Shown here: piece by piece, positions 1 to 12,234 of the stretch
Layout of the letters: every line of letters begins with the position of its first letter
How positions within the stretch are numbered: position 1 is the first letter of the stretch
NCBI GenBank assembly: GCA_001953115.1
Contig: LSSL01000760.1
Span: 1 to 18,363 of the forward strand
Length of the DNA stretch: 18,363 bases
Reading direction: 5' to 3'
Source of the DNA: Smittium mucronatum
Lineage: Eukaryota > Kickxellomycota > Harpellomycetes > Harpellales > Legeriomycetaceae
The notes under the pieces: model-generated
Database searches by the model: none
The model's input: only the letters and a program-made list of their open reading frames with translations
Told to the model about the DNA's origin: nothing
Program-made: the position numbers and the translations under genes

Positions 1-1295
1 CAAAAAAAATAGGCGAGACCTTTCCTTTTTCTATTTATTTAAATCCTGGAGAGATTTCCAAAACCTTTTTGTTTGTATTAAAATATATCTCTAAATAATA
101 AAAAATATTCGAGTTTAATTTTTTTGGAGAAAATATAATATAAATTAGAATTAAATTTAAAAAATTGTATTTTAACTTTTATGAATTATTAAAATACTAT
201 ATCAAGTTCTATTAGCTGCGAAAATTACAGTATTTTTTAAATATAAAGACTTAAATTTTTTAAATGATTTAGTTTATCCAATTTCAATTAGGAAATTATA
301 TTATAAAATATTCACTTTAGAAACAAATCAGCAATTTTTTTAATTTAAGTGCATTATTTCATAAATAAATAAAATTTCTTAACTGATAATTACAAAATAT
401 TTTTCACTAAACTAAAAAAATCTAAAAATTAGTTTATTTCGCGTAAATTTATTGATTTGAGGATGTATATAAGAAAAAATGAAAATGAAAGAAATATTAC
501 TATATAATAGATGGATTAATTAATATAAAATTGATTAATAATCGCTATATATATTTATAATAAGAGATGGCTTCATATTTTGCTTTTTCTCGTAATTATT
601 TATTTAATCAATTCCACATAAAGTTCCCCCAATTCGCATTTTTATTGAATAAATATATATATTCCACATTATAAACATATTTTTTGCACTAATTATCGAA
701 ATTCTGATTTTAAAGCTACCTATTATAATTAAAAACCACGAAAAAAACCTTTTGGTGTCATATAAATTGGAAAAAAAACAACTAATTCTCAGTTTCGGTG
801 AAAATAAAAATAAAAATATACAAAAAAAAATAATTAAAAACTGTTTTTTTAAATTTAAATTTTATCTTTCATACGTTTTTATTATTTCGAAATAAAATTT
901 AAAATCGAAACTTTCAGCTATATTTGCTTTATTTATGCCTTCTTCAAATGGAACAAAACTCAAGAAATTTTTAAAGTTCCAATAGCATTTATTTTGTTTA
1001 GACAGGTTATTATTATGAAAATCAAAATTTTAATGTTAAAAATATATCAAAATATATTTTCTGATAATGATATTGGTAGAGATAAAATTTTAATTTTTTA
1101 ATCACAATGTAAAAATTATTGGTTTTTCAATACGTTCTAGTGAATACCTGAGGAATTTATCTATAAATAAATAACATTTAATATTAATATTATTTATTTT
1201 TAAATATTAAATATTAAATATTTGTGAATAATTGAATATTGCGGCACCTATCTGCTAAAAATAAAAAGGATAAAATTATATCCTATAAAACATAT

Positions 1296-1314
1296 ATTAT
1301 TATTATTATTATTT
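1296..1314. repeat. TAT/ATT trinucleotide microsatellite
   Basis: A run of about six ATT units in the AT-rich desert. It is low-complexity sequence with no sign of function. Confidence 0.7.
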
Positions 1315-2328
1315 ATAATTATGAAGGCATGTTAATTTCTTTTAAAAAATGAAACGATAAAACTTTATTAATATAGAATTATTTAATATAGATTAAATTA
1401 AAGATAAAAAATCGGATTAGAAAACTAAATTTAAAATAACTTAATCTTAAATTCGTTATCACTTTTGGAGTTCTTATCTATTCCTTTAGTTTTTTTTTAT
1501 CAGTGCAATAATTATAAGCTTTTGGGGCACACTTTCTTTTGTATAAGAATAAAATTGAGGTTACCTTTTTTTTTAAAAAAAGTTTATATAAAAAACAAAA
1601 TACACGCTTTAAATCATATTTAAAAAATAACAGTGTCTATTTAATACTTTTTCTATGGTAAAATTGAATTTATAAAATTAAAATATTTGTTTTTTCCTGA
1701 TACTATTTAAAAAGGTGCACTGTAACTCTCAAAAGCTGAAAAAAAAATCTATTGAGTAAATGGAATCTAGTATAAATATAATTTCTTTCTACTTGAAGTA
1801 ATTGAATCATTACAATTTATTTTTTTAGGAAGAAATATGATATAATCGTCTTTTCCCAATATTGACATACACCTTTTTTGAATCTTTTTAACTTTAAAAA
1901 AATTTAATAATATAATTTTATAAAAAACTATGCATATTATAAAAGTTATTATTTCTGTTTAGAAAAATCTCTTTAGTATTAATAATTTATCAAATAGATT
2001 TTTTATATACATTTATTTCATAAAAAAAAATTTTTTTATTAAATACCTCGGGTTTCGGCAATAATAACATACTCCATAAATCATTAAATTTTTTTTTTTA
2101 AAATTGATCATTCTAACACGTACATATCGCTTTCCCCGAAAATTCTTCCCCATTAAACCGGAAATTTGATATAAAATATATCTTCTCAAGAATTCCTGCT
2201 GATTTATTTATCTATTTTCATGAGTCTGAAATTACATGTTCTATATTTCGAAATATATCGTTAAACTCTATTTATTTTTTTTAGAAAATAAAATTCCCAA
2301 ATTTACGGATCTTCATCATCATTTCTGA

Positions 2329-2346
2329 ATATATATATATATATAT
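2329..2346. repeat. (AT)9 dinucleotide tract
   Basis: Uninterrupted AT alternation of about 18 bp in the desert. Similar but shorter tracts occur near 6209-6222 and elsewhere. Confidence 0.75.
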
Positions 2347-3018
2347 TGGAATAAAATTTACATATATTTTCACTATTCCCATGAATATAAAATTATAGAT
2401 ATCATATATAAGCTTGAAGCATATTTTGAATGAATGTTTAAAAAATTAGCTAATATACTTGTAATATCAATAAAAGTCATTTTTTTCGACTCAGTTTATT
2501 TACATCGGGGAAAATTTTACAACACATGGGTCTTCAGTTACATTATTCTTTTTAAAATGACTATCGATTTTCATCGAATAATTCTGTATTTTTGCAATTT
2601 CTTCTTTTAAAGTGATTTATCATAATAATTTTATTTGTTTTTATTTCAAAGCTATCTTTATCTAAATTCATATCTACCTCAACTATTTTTGCCTTTTATG
2701 TGATGCATAACTTTAATAATTTCTTTTGTGTTGAATTAATTCACTTTAAATAAAAAACGCGGTGCTTTTTGATCTTATAATTTTTTTTTTACCAAAGTAG
2801 GAATGATCCGTTGTTACCTTAAACATAATATTTGTTTTTAGAGCCTCTGGAAAAGTAAGTTTTGGATCTTTTGAGCATTAAATTCTCAAAATTTCATTTT
2901 TAGATCAAATGAATATAATTTTCTATCAAATCCAAAGCAATTATTTACCCTTTCATATATATCAAAATCTTCATTTAGCCTCAATTTAACGTATTATTAA
3001 ATTATAGATGTGAGATAT

Positions 3019-3043
3019 TAAAATAAAATAAAATAAAATAAAA
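3019..3043. repeat. (TAAAA)5 pentanucleotide repeat
   Basis: Five exact tandem TAAAA units, 25 bp. A shorter run of the same unit (three copies) lies at 8721-8735. Both look like slippage products in AT-rich DNA. Confidence 0.8.
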
Positions 3044-5830
3044 GACTTTTATCTGCTACACTAGGCGCCATTTAAAAATTAAGATAAATATTTGTTAACT
3101 ATTGTGATTTTTTTTACATGTTTTAAAATAAATAGATGTACATTTATTTTGCAATTTTTTATTATTATTTATAATTGGTTTTATTTATGTCCAAAAATTA
3201 TTTTATATTTATTAAAAAGAATGATTTGAATAATAAATAACAATAGTGTGTATATTTTTATGGAAATGATATTTTACTTCCGAAATAACTGAAATGATCG
3301 ATTTGATTTAATATTACCGCATATATTATCTATAATTATTAAGAATAAGGAAAGGAATTTTTTTTAAAAAAAATGCGAATTCTAAAAATATATATATTAA
3401 GTGCATTTTTATAAAATTAGCATTCGATTTTTGATTTATAGGAGTTTTCAAATTGGAGAAATATAATTCAAAAAAAAAGTTCTAAACTGTAAAAGAGAGT
3501 ATAATATCTTCTTTTCTAAGTATAACTCAAAAAATTGGTGATATAAAATAAATCCAATAAATAAAGATATTATCTAAATAATTTTTTTGATTACTATATG
3601 ATTATAATATAATTATTTATACTCGTTTTGTTGGAAAAAATTAATAATTAATTTCATTATATAATTACTTTACAGCTTTTTTAAAAAAATTATTTACTTT
3701 CATTTCACCATTTTTTCTAATAAGTTTACAATAAAACTCAGTGAATTATATGGGAAAAGATATTATATATTTTATTCAAATTTTTTTTGTAAAAAAAGTG
3801 TGTATAAAAAATTATTATTGTTTTTTTCAATATTTTTTAATATATTTTTTTAGCTCGAAGTTTTTATTTTAACAAACTATTGTTTTTTATTAAAAGTAAC
3901 TTCACTTATTACTAAAGATATATTAAATAAAAAGATAATTAAAACCGAATACTCACCGCAGCCTTTATATATATGACCCCCACATATGCTATAATTATAT
4001 TAAGCTTTTTATAACTTGATGATGATATCTTTATTTTCTATTGGCACAAAAAAATTATACTAAAATATCTAGGAGTTGAAATTACAATATATATATAAAT
4101 ATGGATTTTTCTCGTTTTAACTGTTTTTAATATTGTTTTTTGAGTATATAATATAATTTAACCATCAATTAAATTAACCAGGATATATAGATAAGAAGCT
4201 ATGAATTTAGATGGGATTTTGATTTTTGATTTATTTTAAATTACGACTATAAAAATATAGAAATATGAAATATTTCATTCTAATGATACTCGATAAGTTT
4301 ATAAACAGACCAATATAAATATATAAACATACGAAGCATTTATAAAATTTAATAATCGGATTTTTTTCAAAATATTGTATTAAAATGGAGAATATGATTT
4401 GATTTCGAAATTTTTTGATATGTGCTATCAGTGGAATAATTAAAAATATTAAATTTGTGAGGCAAAATTTTGATATTATAAAATTATTTTACTTCAGTAT
4501 TGATATTTTTAAAATTATATGCTTATATTATTTCAGAATAAAATATCTTCCATAATGTTGATGAGAGAAAATTTAAAGATGATTTTTTTACAGAATAAAA
4601 AAAAATCAAAATAAATCAACCACTTTTGATTTTTTAAATAATTGCGGAGTTGAAATAAGAATAAACAAATTTTATTTCATAAAAAATAATGAAAGATAAA
4701 TATGCCTTCATTTATTAAACTTTAAGAAATCAAATAAATTTTATAACTATACCCATTTAAAAATTTTAAATTGGATATTAACACTTCTATTGATGGAATA
4801 TTAAAAAAATCATCACTCCGATTAAATTATATCATTATTATTAAATATATCTCAATAAAAACAAAAAAATCACAAAAATTATTACACAGCATGAATTTTA
4901 ATTCCAAATTATTTATAAATCCCCCAATTATTCTTATAACATAAATATAGAAATATATTTTGGTGTTAGAAAAACAATCCTTTATAAAGTTAGAAAATTA
5001 ATTTAATATTATATAATATTTTTAAAGGATCCTCATTTTAAAACTCTTGCAATTGATTGACTTTTTTTCTTATACTTTTAGGTTTAATTCTTCGTTGAAA
5101 ATCAAAAAACCCCCAAGTAATCGATTTAAAAAATAAATATATAAAATTACATCACCTCAAAGCCCTAAAAAAATGACTTTTTTTTTTGTTTTAGAATTCA
5201 AATTTCGCATAAAATTGCTTTTTAAAAATTCATTGAAATTATTTTCAATAATAAAATCCTATTTTTGAACTACATTTCGTTCTTTTTGAATAGAATTTTC
5301 TTGATTTAAGTAAAAAGAAAATCAATAAAATTCTTCGAATTTAATTAAGAAGATAGAAATAAATTTAAAAAGTTTGGTTATCATTTTTTTTTAAATTTTA
5401 GAAATTAATATAAGGAAATTTTTTAATTAAATAAATTATTATTTTTATTCAAAAAAAGAATATTTTTTTATCATTCTAAGCTTTTCTGATATTTTCATAT
5501 TTTATAAAAGGTTTAATTTAATTATCTTTTTGTTACATTTTTCGATTAAAATGTGGTAAATATGATACAAATTTTTTATCTTTAACTGCTCATTAATTGA
5601 ATTTTACCTACCCTTACAAGTATTAATGAATCTGAGGAATATATTAAAGTATATTTTTTTAAAAAAAATCATCATATAGTCAAATTTTTCAAATTTAAAT
5701 TTACTGTGTACTGATTATAAAATACAATTCAGCATCTTTTAAAATAGTTTCCGAAATAACAAAAGTGGTAGTTTCTTATTTTTTCCGAAAAATCATAAGT
5801 TAATTTTAATTTTATTTTATTTTTTGGAAA

Positions 5831-6019
5831 GTGATGTTTTATTTTATTCGATATTACCAGCATTGGTTGAGTAAAAGGTTTCGGAATCATCAATTTTTTT
5901 TTGGGGGGGGGGGTTCTAAAATTTTTATAGAATATGACACAGAATATTCCGATAATCTTTACTTTAACGCCATATTAAACCTTTACATAGAGTTATTAGT
6001 AGGTGCAACAACTTTTTAG
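5831..6019 (+). pseudogene. Coding-like open frame interrupted by a G run; relic candidate
   Basis: A 62-codon frame starts with two ATG codons and ends in TAG. It is unusually open for such AT-rich DNA. Residues after the central glycine run read like normal protein (for example EYDTEYSDNLYF) and the local GC is above the flanks. The glycine run is produced by a T9G11 homopolymer at 5894-5913, which would not be expected in a conserved protein. No family is recognised, there is no neighbouring gene, and there is no obvious promoter. A chance open frame is a serious alternative, because a few frames of this length are expected by chance in 12 kb. It is listed as a possible decayed coding patch, not as an expressed gene. 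Confidence 0.2.
5894..5913. repeat. T9G11 homopolymer junction
   Basis: Nine T followed directly by eleven G in a region where G is rare. It is the longest G run in the window. It could be a replication-slippage product, a mobile-element insertion scar, or a sequencing or assembly error. Confidence 0.85.
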
Positions 6020-6322
6020 TATTCTTCACACCATCTTATATTCTTTTTGGTGTGTTTTTAAATATTTTTTTGATATTTTTAGATAAACTCTCAAAATAAA
6101 ATATTTATAAATAGATATTTTAGGATAAATATCAAAAATATCTTTCTTGGAAATCAGTTTCGTATTGCATATTTCCGTATAAATATAGCCCTAAATTTTA
6201 TCCTTATAATATATATATATATTATTTCTTTAATTTTTTTTGAGCTAAGGAACCAAAATAATGTTTTTTTTTATTATGTTTTTTGGATAATTATTCAAGT
6301 TCTTTGTCATTTTTATATCAGA

Positions 6323-6607
6323 TTAAGCAAACAGGCTATCAAAAACTAAATAGATAACCATATCATTTGACTCAGCTAAAAGTTTATTTAATACCAAGCA
6401 GTAATTTTCTGAGTTTTCTTTGCTGAATATATCTATTTCTACTAGAAAAAAACACAGCTTCAAATCTGTAGCTCCAGCTATTTTTTCTGGATATCCATCT
6501 TTAACAAAATTAAATGTGGATATCCAAATTCAGATTTCTTGTTTTTTAAAAATATGAGATATTATTTTATCAGAGGTTAAAATAAATTTAATTTCGAATG
6601 GTTCAGA
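6323..6607 (-). pseudogene. Decayed coding fragment, possibly integrase-like
   Basis: On the minus strand one frame stays open for 25 codons (6607 to 6533), meets a single TGA (6530-6532), then runs 68 more codons to a TAA at 6323-6325. There is no upstream ATG in the second part, so this is not an intact gene. GC is about 29% against under 20% in the flanks. By codon position in the 68-codon part, GC is about 38%, 25% and 24%, a pattern typical of coding DNA. The translation is well balanced (for example DGYPEKIAGATDLKL) and contains a hydrophobic run followed by D-I-F-S-K. In form this resembles the block around the first catalytic aspartate of retroviral-type (rve) integrase cores in retrotransposons. 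The other two catalytic acidic residues are not seen, so the family call is inference only. Confidence 0.35.
6488..6526. repeat. Two copies of the 10-bp palindrome TGGATATCCA
   Basis: The perfect palindrome TGGATATCCA occurs at 6488-6497 and again at 6517-6526, starts 29 bp apart. Both lie inside the minus-strand coding-like fragment, where they are read in different frames. The pair could be a binding-site duplication or chance. Confidence 0.7.
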
Positions 6608-8026
6608 TTAATAGCTTGAAGATTACGAACCAGATATACTTTCATTTTTTCTCATTTTTTCAAAAATAATCGTTTTAACGTGTTTTTTTCTCTTTTTTTG
6701 AAAATTTCTGTTATAATTCCCTTTAAAAGATCTTTTTTCTCCCATATCAATTAATTTTCTCTTTTATTCAAGCTTTTTATTTATTTTAAATGGACATATT
6801 TTATAAATTTTATGTTATACGAACTTAATTTTGATAAAAATTTCATCGGTATAAATGAAATTTTCTAGATATTTTTTAGAATATATATATTATTTTTTTT
6901 GTAAAAATCATAAAAAATAAGCTCATTAGAGCACGTGGATATTTTAATTTCTAAAATGGAAAATTATAGTAAAATTATATACTTATTTAATTATTACATT
7001 AATATATTATTACAGTTAAATTGACCAGTATTAATTATTAATAATATACAGAGAAAATTTTTTTTCTAATCAGCTTTATGAAATTTTATAAAACAATTAA
7101 ATGACTCGGATTTAAAAATGTTCAATTATAATTAAAGTATAAGATATTTACAAAGATATTCGTATAATTTATTATTAAATATTGATTTGATTAAAAAATT
7201 AGATTTTAATTTCCTAATAAGAGAAATTTCAAGATAGAAATAGACATAAAAATAAATAAATGTTTTTAATTAGGCAAAAAGATCATATTTAGAATTTTTA
7301 CCAATTAAATTTAAATATTTAAAAATAGAATAATTTTCCAGAAAAAAATAATTTAAATTTGAGTTAATTATTTAAAAAATTTCAAAAAAATTTTTACTTA
7401 GAATTATTTTTAAAAAATCCTGAGCTTTTAAAATGTTTATAAATAAATTAAACAAAAAATACAACGGTTTCAAAAAACTAATCTTTAATTTTCACTGGAT
7501 ATAATATTTTCTGAGTGTTTTATTTTATCCATAATTCGTTTAGAAAAAAACCTCAAAATTTTGATTTATTATTAATACATTTCGAATTAAATCGATAAAA
7601 AATATTAGATAATGATTTCATCTTTAATATAAGATTATATTGAATTTAAACTTAGTGGAATAAATCTAGGAATTTTTTTTTATTTGAAGAGAACAATTTA
7701 AAGCCAGTTTAAATATATATATATTATATTTGTGTGTATGAATTTCGAAATTTTTAATCCCACCCCCCATAAAATACCTATTATCCACAAAAATAATTTT
7801 TAATTTGGATACCAATAAGGAATTAATGAAACTCAAGCCGTTGTAGCATCGATTTATCCTGTATAATATTTAAGTAGCGTAGATATATATGATCCAAAAT
7901 TAAAAAATGAAATTTCTAAGAATTCAGAATTTTTTTCAATTTAACCGGATTTAAACCAAATTAATTAAATTATTTATACAGATTATAGGAAATGAGAACA
8001 GCAAAAAATTCAAAAATTTTATCTAA

Positions 8027-8219
8027 GGAAAATTAGCTAATTATATTGACCTAATTAAGGCAAAATATAAAATTTTAAAAGCTATTAGGGGACTTTAACA
8101 CCTCTGATCCAACAATATTTATAATTTTAAATCCTAATTCAGGAAATATTAAAGAGCAGCTAATTAAAAATCACCTTATTTTATCAAAAAATATGTTAAA
8201 TTGTCTCAAGGAATTTTAA
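8027..8219 (+). pseudogene. Decayed coding fragment with a GDFN motif
   Basis: Two overlapping short open frames lie in adjacent reading frames. The first (8027-8095, 23 codons) reads NYIDLIKAKYKIL. The second (8079-8216, 46 codons, stop TAA at 8217) begins KLLGDFNTSDPTIF. A frameshift near 8080 would join them into an amphipathic helix followed by a strand and the GDFN block. GDFN is a hallmark of endonuclease/exonuclease/phosphatase folds, including the apurinic-type endonuclease of non-LTR retrotransposons, where a lysine-rich helix often precedes it. No reverse transcriptase motif was found nearby and no poly(A) tail or target-site duplication was recognised. It may be a decayed LINE-type fragment; chance resemblance of a four-residue motif is quite possible. 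Confidence 0.25.
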
Positions 8220-8802
8220 TCTATAATAATATGGATTTTGCGCTGATAATTTGCTTTAATTTATTCTTCTTCAGTAAAAAAACCGAGTTTTTCTAAGAAA
8301 GAACGGTGTTTTACCATGGGAAAAATGATTTTTATTAACTTAAGTGTGAAATCGCTTTTATTCCACATGTTAAGTGAGATTTTTTTTCGGCTCCGTATTG
8401 AATTTCCGATAAATGATATGTATTTATAAAATCTAATGGAGAAAAGCTAAAATTTATTTCTTAGAAAAGAGATAAAATATTGTAAAATATATGATACTTA
8501 AGCTTATCTAATATGGTAGAAAATGGTTGATGGATGTTATATAGGGTTAGATGTGAAGTTTTGAACCGTTATACCTATAATTAGAAACCGAAATAGCGAT
8601 ATTATATAATCTCAAATTTACAAAAAAAATTTCAAAGGTCAAGGTATTTAATTTAATAAGAAATGTCTTTTCTTTAAAAAAAGGGTATTTGTTTGCAATA
8701 TTTAAATACTAGAAAAAAAATAAAATAAAATAAAAATTGATACAACCCAAATAGCTGAAAATTTAAATCCTGTTACAGATAATAGTTGAAGGATAATAAT
8801 GA

Positions 8803-8815
8803 GGGAGGGGGTGGG
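8803..8815 (+). other. Clustered G tracts (G3-A-G5-T-G3)
   Basis: Three G runs within 13 bp in otherwise AT-rich DNA. There are too few runs for a standard three-tier G-quadruplex. A C-rich counterpart (C3-A-C6) lies about 1 kb away at 7759-7768. Confidence 0.6.
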
Positions 8816-9083
8816 TCGATATTTTAAAATTATTTTCTAAATAAGAAAAAAGTACAGAATATCATTTAAAAACATAAAAGTATTTACTTGATATTTTTGT
8901 TCAATCAAAAAAATTAATAAATATCATTTTCCCCACTCAGACATCTTGAATTAGGATTTTATTACATGATAAGAATGAAGTATCAAATTGAGCTTTAAAA
9001 AAAAAGGAAGAAAATCAAGCTCGAGCATATAGTAAGAAAATCAAAAAAATTCAGGGAATAAAAATTACATATGAGTTAGATGA

Positions 9084-9239
9084 TTAGATATTTCGGTTAG
9101 CTCAAAGGTTATAAGAGCAAAAAAGATATTAAATTTAAGCGCATCTTTAGATCTCGAAGATAGAAGTTCAGAATTTACAGGATGACTTGATAATTTCAAT
9201 TATTTAGCATATATATTTATTCAATACTTTTCAAAATAA
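9084..9239 (+). pseudogene. Short coding-like fragment with one internal stop
   Basis: One frame is open from 9084 to 9182 (33 codons), has a single TGA at 9183-9185, and continues 17 codons to TAA at 9237-9239. The central part reads NLSASLDLEDRSSEF and is richer in GC than its surroundings. No family is recognised and there is no start codon. The TGA could derive from CGA by one C-to-T change, which fits the decay pattern proposed for the desert, but this is inference. Confidence 0.2.
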
Positions 9240-12234
9240 ACTTGAGCTTCATAAATTATTATTTTTGCATAGTTTATTTAATCAAATCACTCAAATTATC
9301 TGTTTTTATATTTTTTTGCGGTATAATAAGACAAGCCAATTCAAAATTAATTATTTTCATGTTCTTCCTTAATACTACAATTCCATTATTTTTAATTTAA
9401 TTTCCATAATTTCTTGGTTATTTTCTTTAATCTTTTTAAAAAATAATTCAAAATATCAATTATTGGATATATTGATAGAAATTGACTCATTATTCGTCTA
9501 AATTAAAACTCAAAACTATTTTTCAAACCATTTGATCTAATAAAATCATGTTAATTCCGATATTTATGAATTATTTGGTCTAAAATTCAATTTTAATATA
9601 TGGTGTTTTTTTATTGTACTTATTGATTTAAACAAAGTATTTTTATAAAATTCTTTTTTTTTGCGAGTATAAATCTAATATTTCAATTTAGTGGCTATAA
9701 TATTTTATTTTTATTACACAAAATATCATTTATCAGGAAAAATTATTTTATTATTACTCTTGTGTCTTCGATATTCTTCATAAACCATCAAAATGAGCTT
9801 TCTTAACCCAAGTTTATTTTCTTGGTTAAATCCAATTATCAGGATTATCAAATAGAGAGATTTTCTATAAGCCACCTGAAAAAAAATATACATAATAACA
9901 TGAGGCTGAAGTCTAATAACTTAGGTTTTTTTTCGTACGTATAAGGATTATTAAAACTAGAATATATTTATGAGTACTTGTGATAATAGGGAATAATATG
10001 ATTTTTTCGTTTAAAGTTGTAAGTTATATCGATAATTCAGTATTTTAGTCGCATTTTATAAAAAAATTCTTAATCCTTGTAATTTTTTATAAAAATTACG
10101 ATTTTATTTTATTTCCGAAAAGAAAGAATTAGATCATATTAATGATAAATATTGATTAAAAAATAAAGGTATTATAATACATTAGTAACTATATTTGTAT
10201 ACCTGGATAAAAATATACCATATCTTTATGGAAAATTGAAATTATAGTTAATTTTCAAAATCCATTATACCTTTATTTTGTACTCATAATAAACAAGAAA
10301 CTAGATGTGAATTTTTTTCAAAAAGTATCAAAAGTTTTCTTTCTCATTTTTTTTAAAAGTCATTGATTTTTTCACAGCTTTATTAAATAAAAACACTTTA
10401 AATGCAAATAACCATATTTATTCTCAAAGTTACCTAAAAAAAAATCCCATTATGTGTTCCAAATTGTGAGATGACACTAAAAACATAAAGAATCTATTTA
10501 ATAAGAAAGTTTCTCTTAATTTATTGTGTTTTTCGGATGTAAATTCTTTTCAAGTTTCTTTTCTCCCGATTAAATCATCATGCAACATTGGTAAATATCT
10601 AGATTTTTTTTAATATTCGAAATAGATACCATTCATATTTTCATAGTTTGAAAAAAACTGATATCAAATGAAATTAACCATAAAAATCTAAAAATCAAAT
10701 TGAATTATGAATAGAACGATTTCACTGAGTTTATTGTATGAATAAAATAAAAATTTCAAAATAAAATAATTACATACGACTTTTTTCAATAAGATAATGA
10801 AAATTGGTATTAGATAAATAAAATCAAATATTATTGGAATCAGGTAATTCGTTATTTATAAATATAATCAATAAATTTTTTTTAAACTATTAATGGTTAA
10901 AACTTTTCAAAATTTGGCAAGTAGTATTTAAAGGTGGTAGAGATGATCTAAATAGAATTTTTAAACCTTAAAAGCTAGTTTAATAAAAAAAAATTGTAAC
11001 CATTTTAAAATATGAATTTAAGTGATAACATTTTTTTAGTTTTCAAAAAATATAAGCATAGTTATTCGATAATAGTTCTAGCTGTATTGAAGATTTTCAA
11101 GAATCTCTATTTCTTAAACTTCATGCACATATTTATATTTATATGATAATTGTGGGTAAATACTACATACTCTATCCTTGAAGCATAAATAACATTAAAT
11201 TTATCTGAGTATTAGGATGAAGAATAATAAGAAACATCAAAGTTTTAAATTTAAAGCGAATGCATAAATCTGCATATCTGTATATATTTTATCGCCAATT
11301 AATTTTTTATTTATAAATTTAAAAACTTTTCTTCAAAAACTTTTTTTCCTTTGCATATTTTAGCAAATTACACACGACTTTTTTTTTTTTTTTTTCAAAA
11401 GCGATTCTAAATTTTATTCTATTATTCATGATTACTTTTAGATAATTTTTTTTTAAAAAACTCTACAGCAATAAAATTAATTTTTATTGGAAATGTTTTC
11501 AAATAAATAAAATCGGGTCATTTTTAAAACTGATCGGGAGAAGAGATTCTTTGCATAATAATTTTTATAATAAGGATAATTTTAAATAAAATCTGGATCT
11601 CAATAAAATCTGGGTATAATAGATATATATTGGGTTAATTTTATCAATTAAAATATTGCTAATTATATTTTTAAATAGAAAAAAACAGAATTTTTTTTTT
11701 TTTGAATAATAAGTTGTACATAAGGAAGCAGTCGTTTTATATTTTTTTTGAAATTTTTTTTATTTCTAATAAAATAATAAAATATAAAGAAAAGATATTA
11801 ATGGTAAACTATGAGCTCCTATAGCCTTTTTTTTAAAACTAACAAATTATAAAATTAAATATTTTTTTTGTTATAAATAGCTCACAAAAGTTGGTAATAT
11901 ACTTTTGAAACAGTCAAAAATTTTCAAAAGATATTTTTTTCCTCATTTAAATCAACAAATTTATATTGCATATATTTTATGCATGGTTAAACACCCAAAA
12001 AAGAAAATTAATATAATATTAAATCAAGATATATTGGTTTTTATGCCTTATTTTTTCACCTAAAAAATAAATTACTACTATAGAATAAATGGGCTCTATT
12101 TTTTTAACCTGTTTCTTTATTCAAAATATACTGGAAAGTCAAATGTTAAAAATGGATAGATATTAAAACTTCTAATTCTAACGAAATTCATGGCATTAAA
12201 GAATTATAAAGTTTGAAAGCATTATATCAAATAA

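Larger units (their letters stand above)
1..12234. other. AT-rich gene desert (AT-isochore-like)
   Basis: No intact gene is visible on either strand over about 12.2 kb. Composition is by eye about 15-20% GC, with homopolymer A and T runs, AT dinucleotide tracts and stop codons in every frame every few codons. Only a few slightly GC-richer patches interrupt it, listed separately. The stretches 1-5830, 6608-8026, 8220-9083 and 9240-12234 otherwise hold nothing I can name: no tRNA-like cloverleaf, no rRNA-like block, no long terminal or inverted repeat found by reading. Known explanations for such blocks in fungi are repeat-induced point mutation or other C-to-T decay of transposons, a regional centromere, or a generally AT-biased intergenic background. 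The sequence alone does not separate these. Mitochondrial DNA is unlikely because no conserved mitochondrial gene fragment is seen and the block runs straight into nuclear spliced genes. Confidence 0.8.

Noticed and set aside
1165..1199. 10-bp inverted repeat of AAATAAATAA
   Set aside because: Pure A/T stems of this size are expected by chance in sequence of this composition.
2841..2860. Possible micro-exon between TTTTTAG and GTAAGT
   Set aside because: Only about 14 bp long with no partner exons in the surrounding desert; isolated splice-like words are common.
1..12234. Mitochondrial or plasmid origin of the AT-rich block
   Set aside because: No fragment resembling mitochondrial cox, cob, atp, rRNA or tRNA genes was seen, and the block is continuous with nuclear genes.
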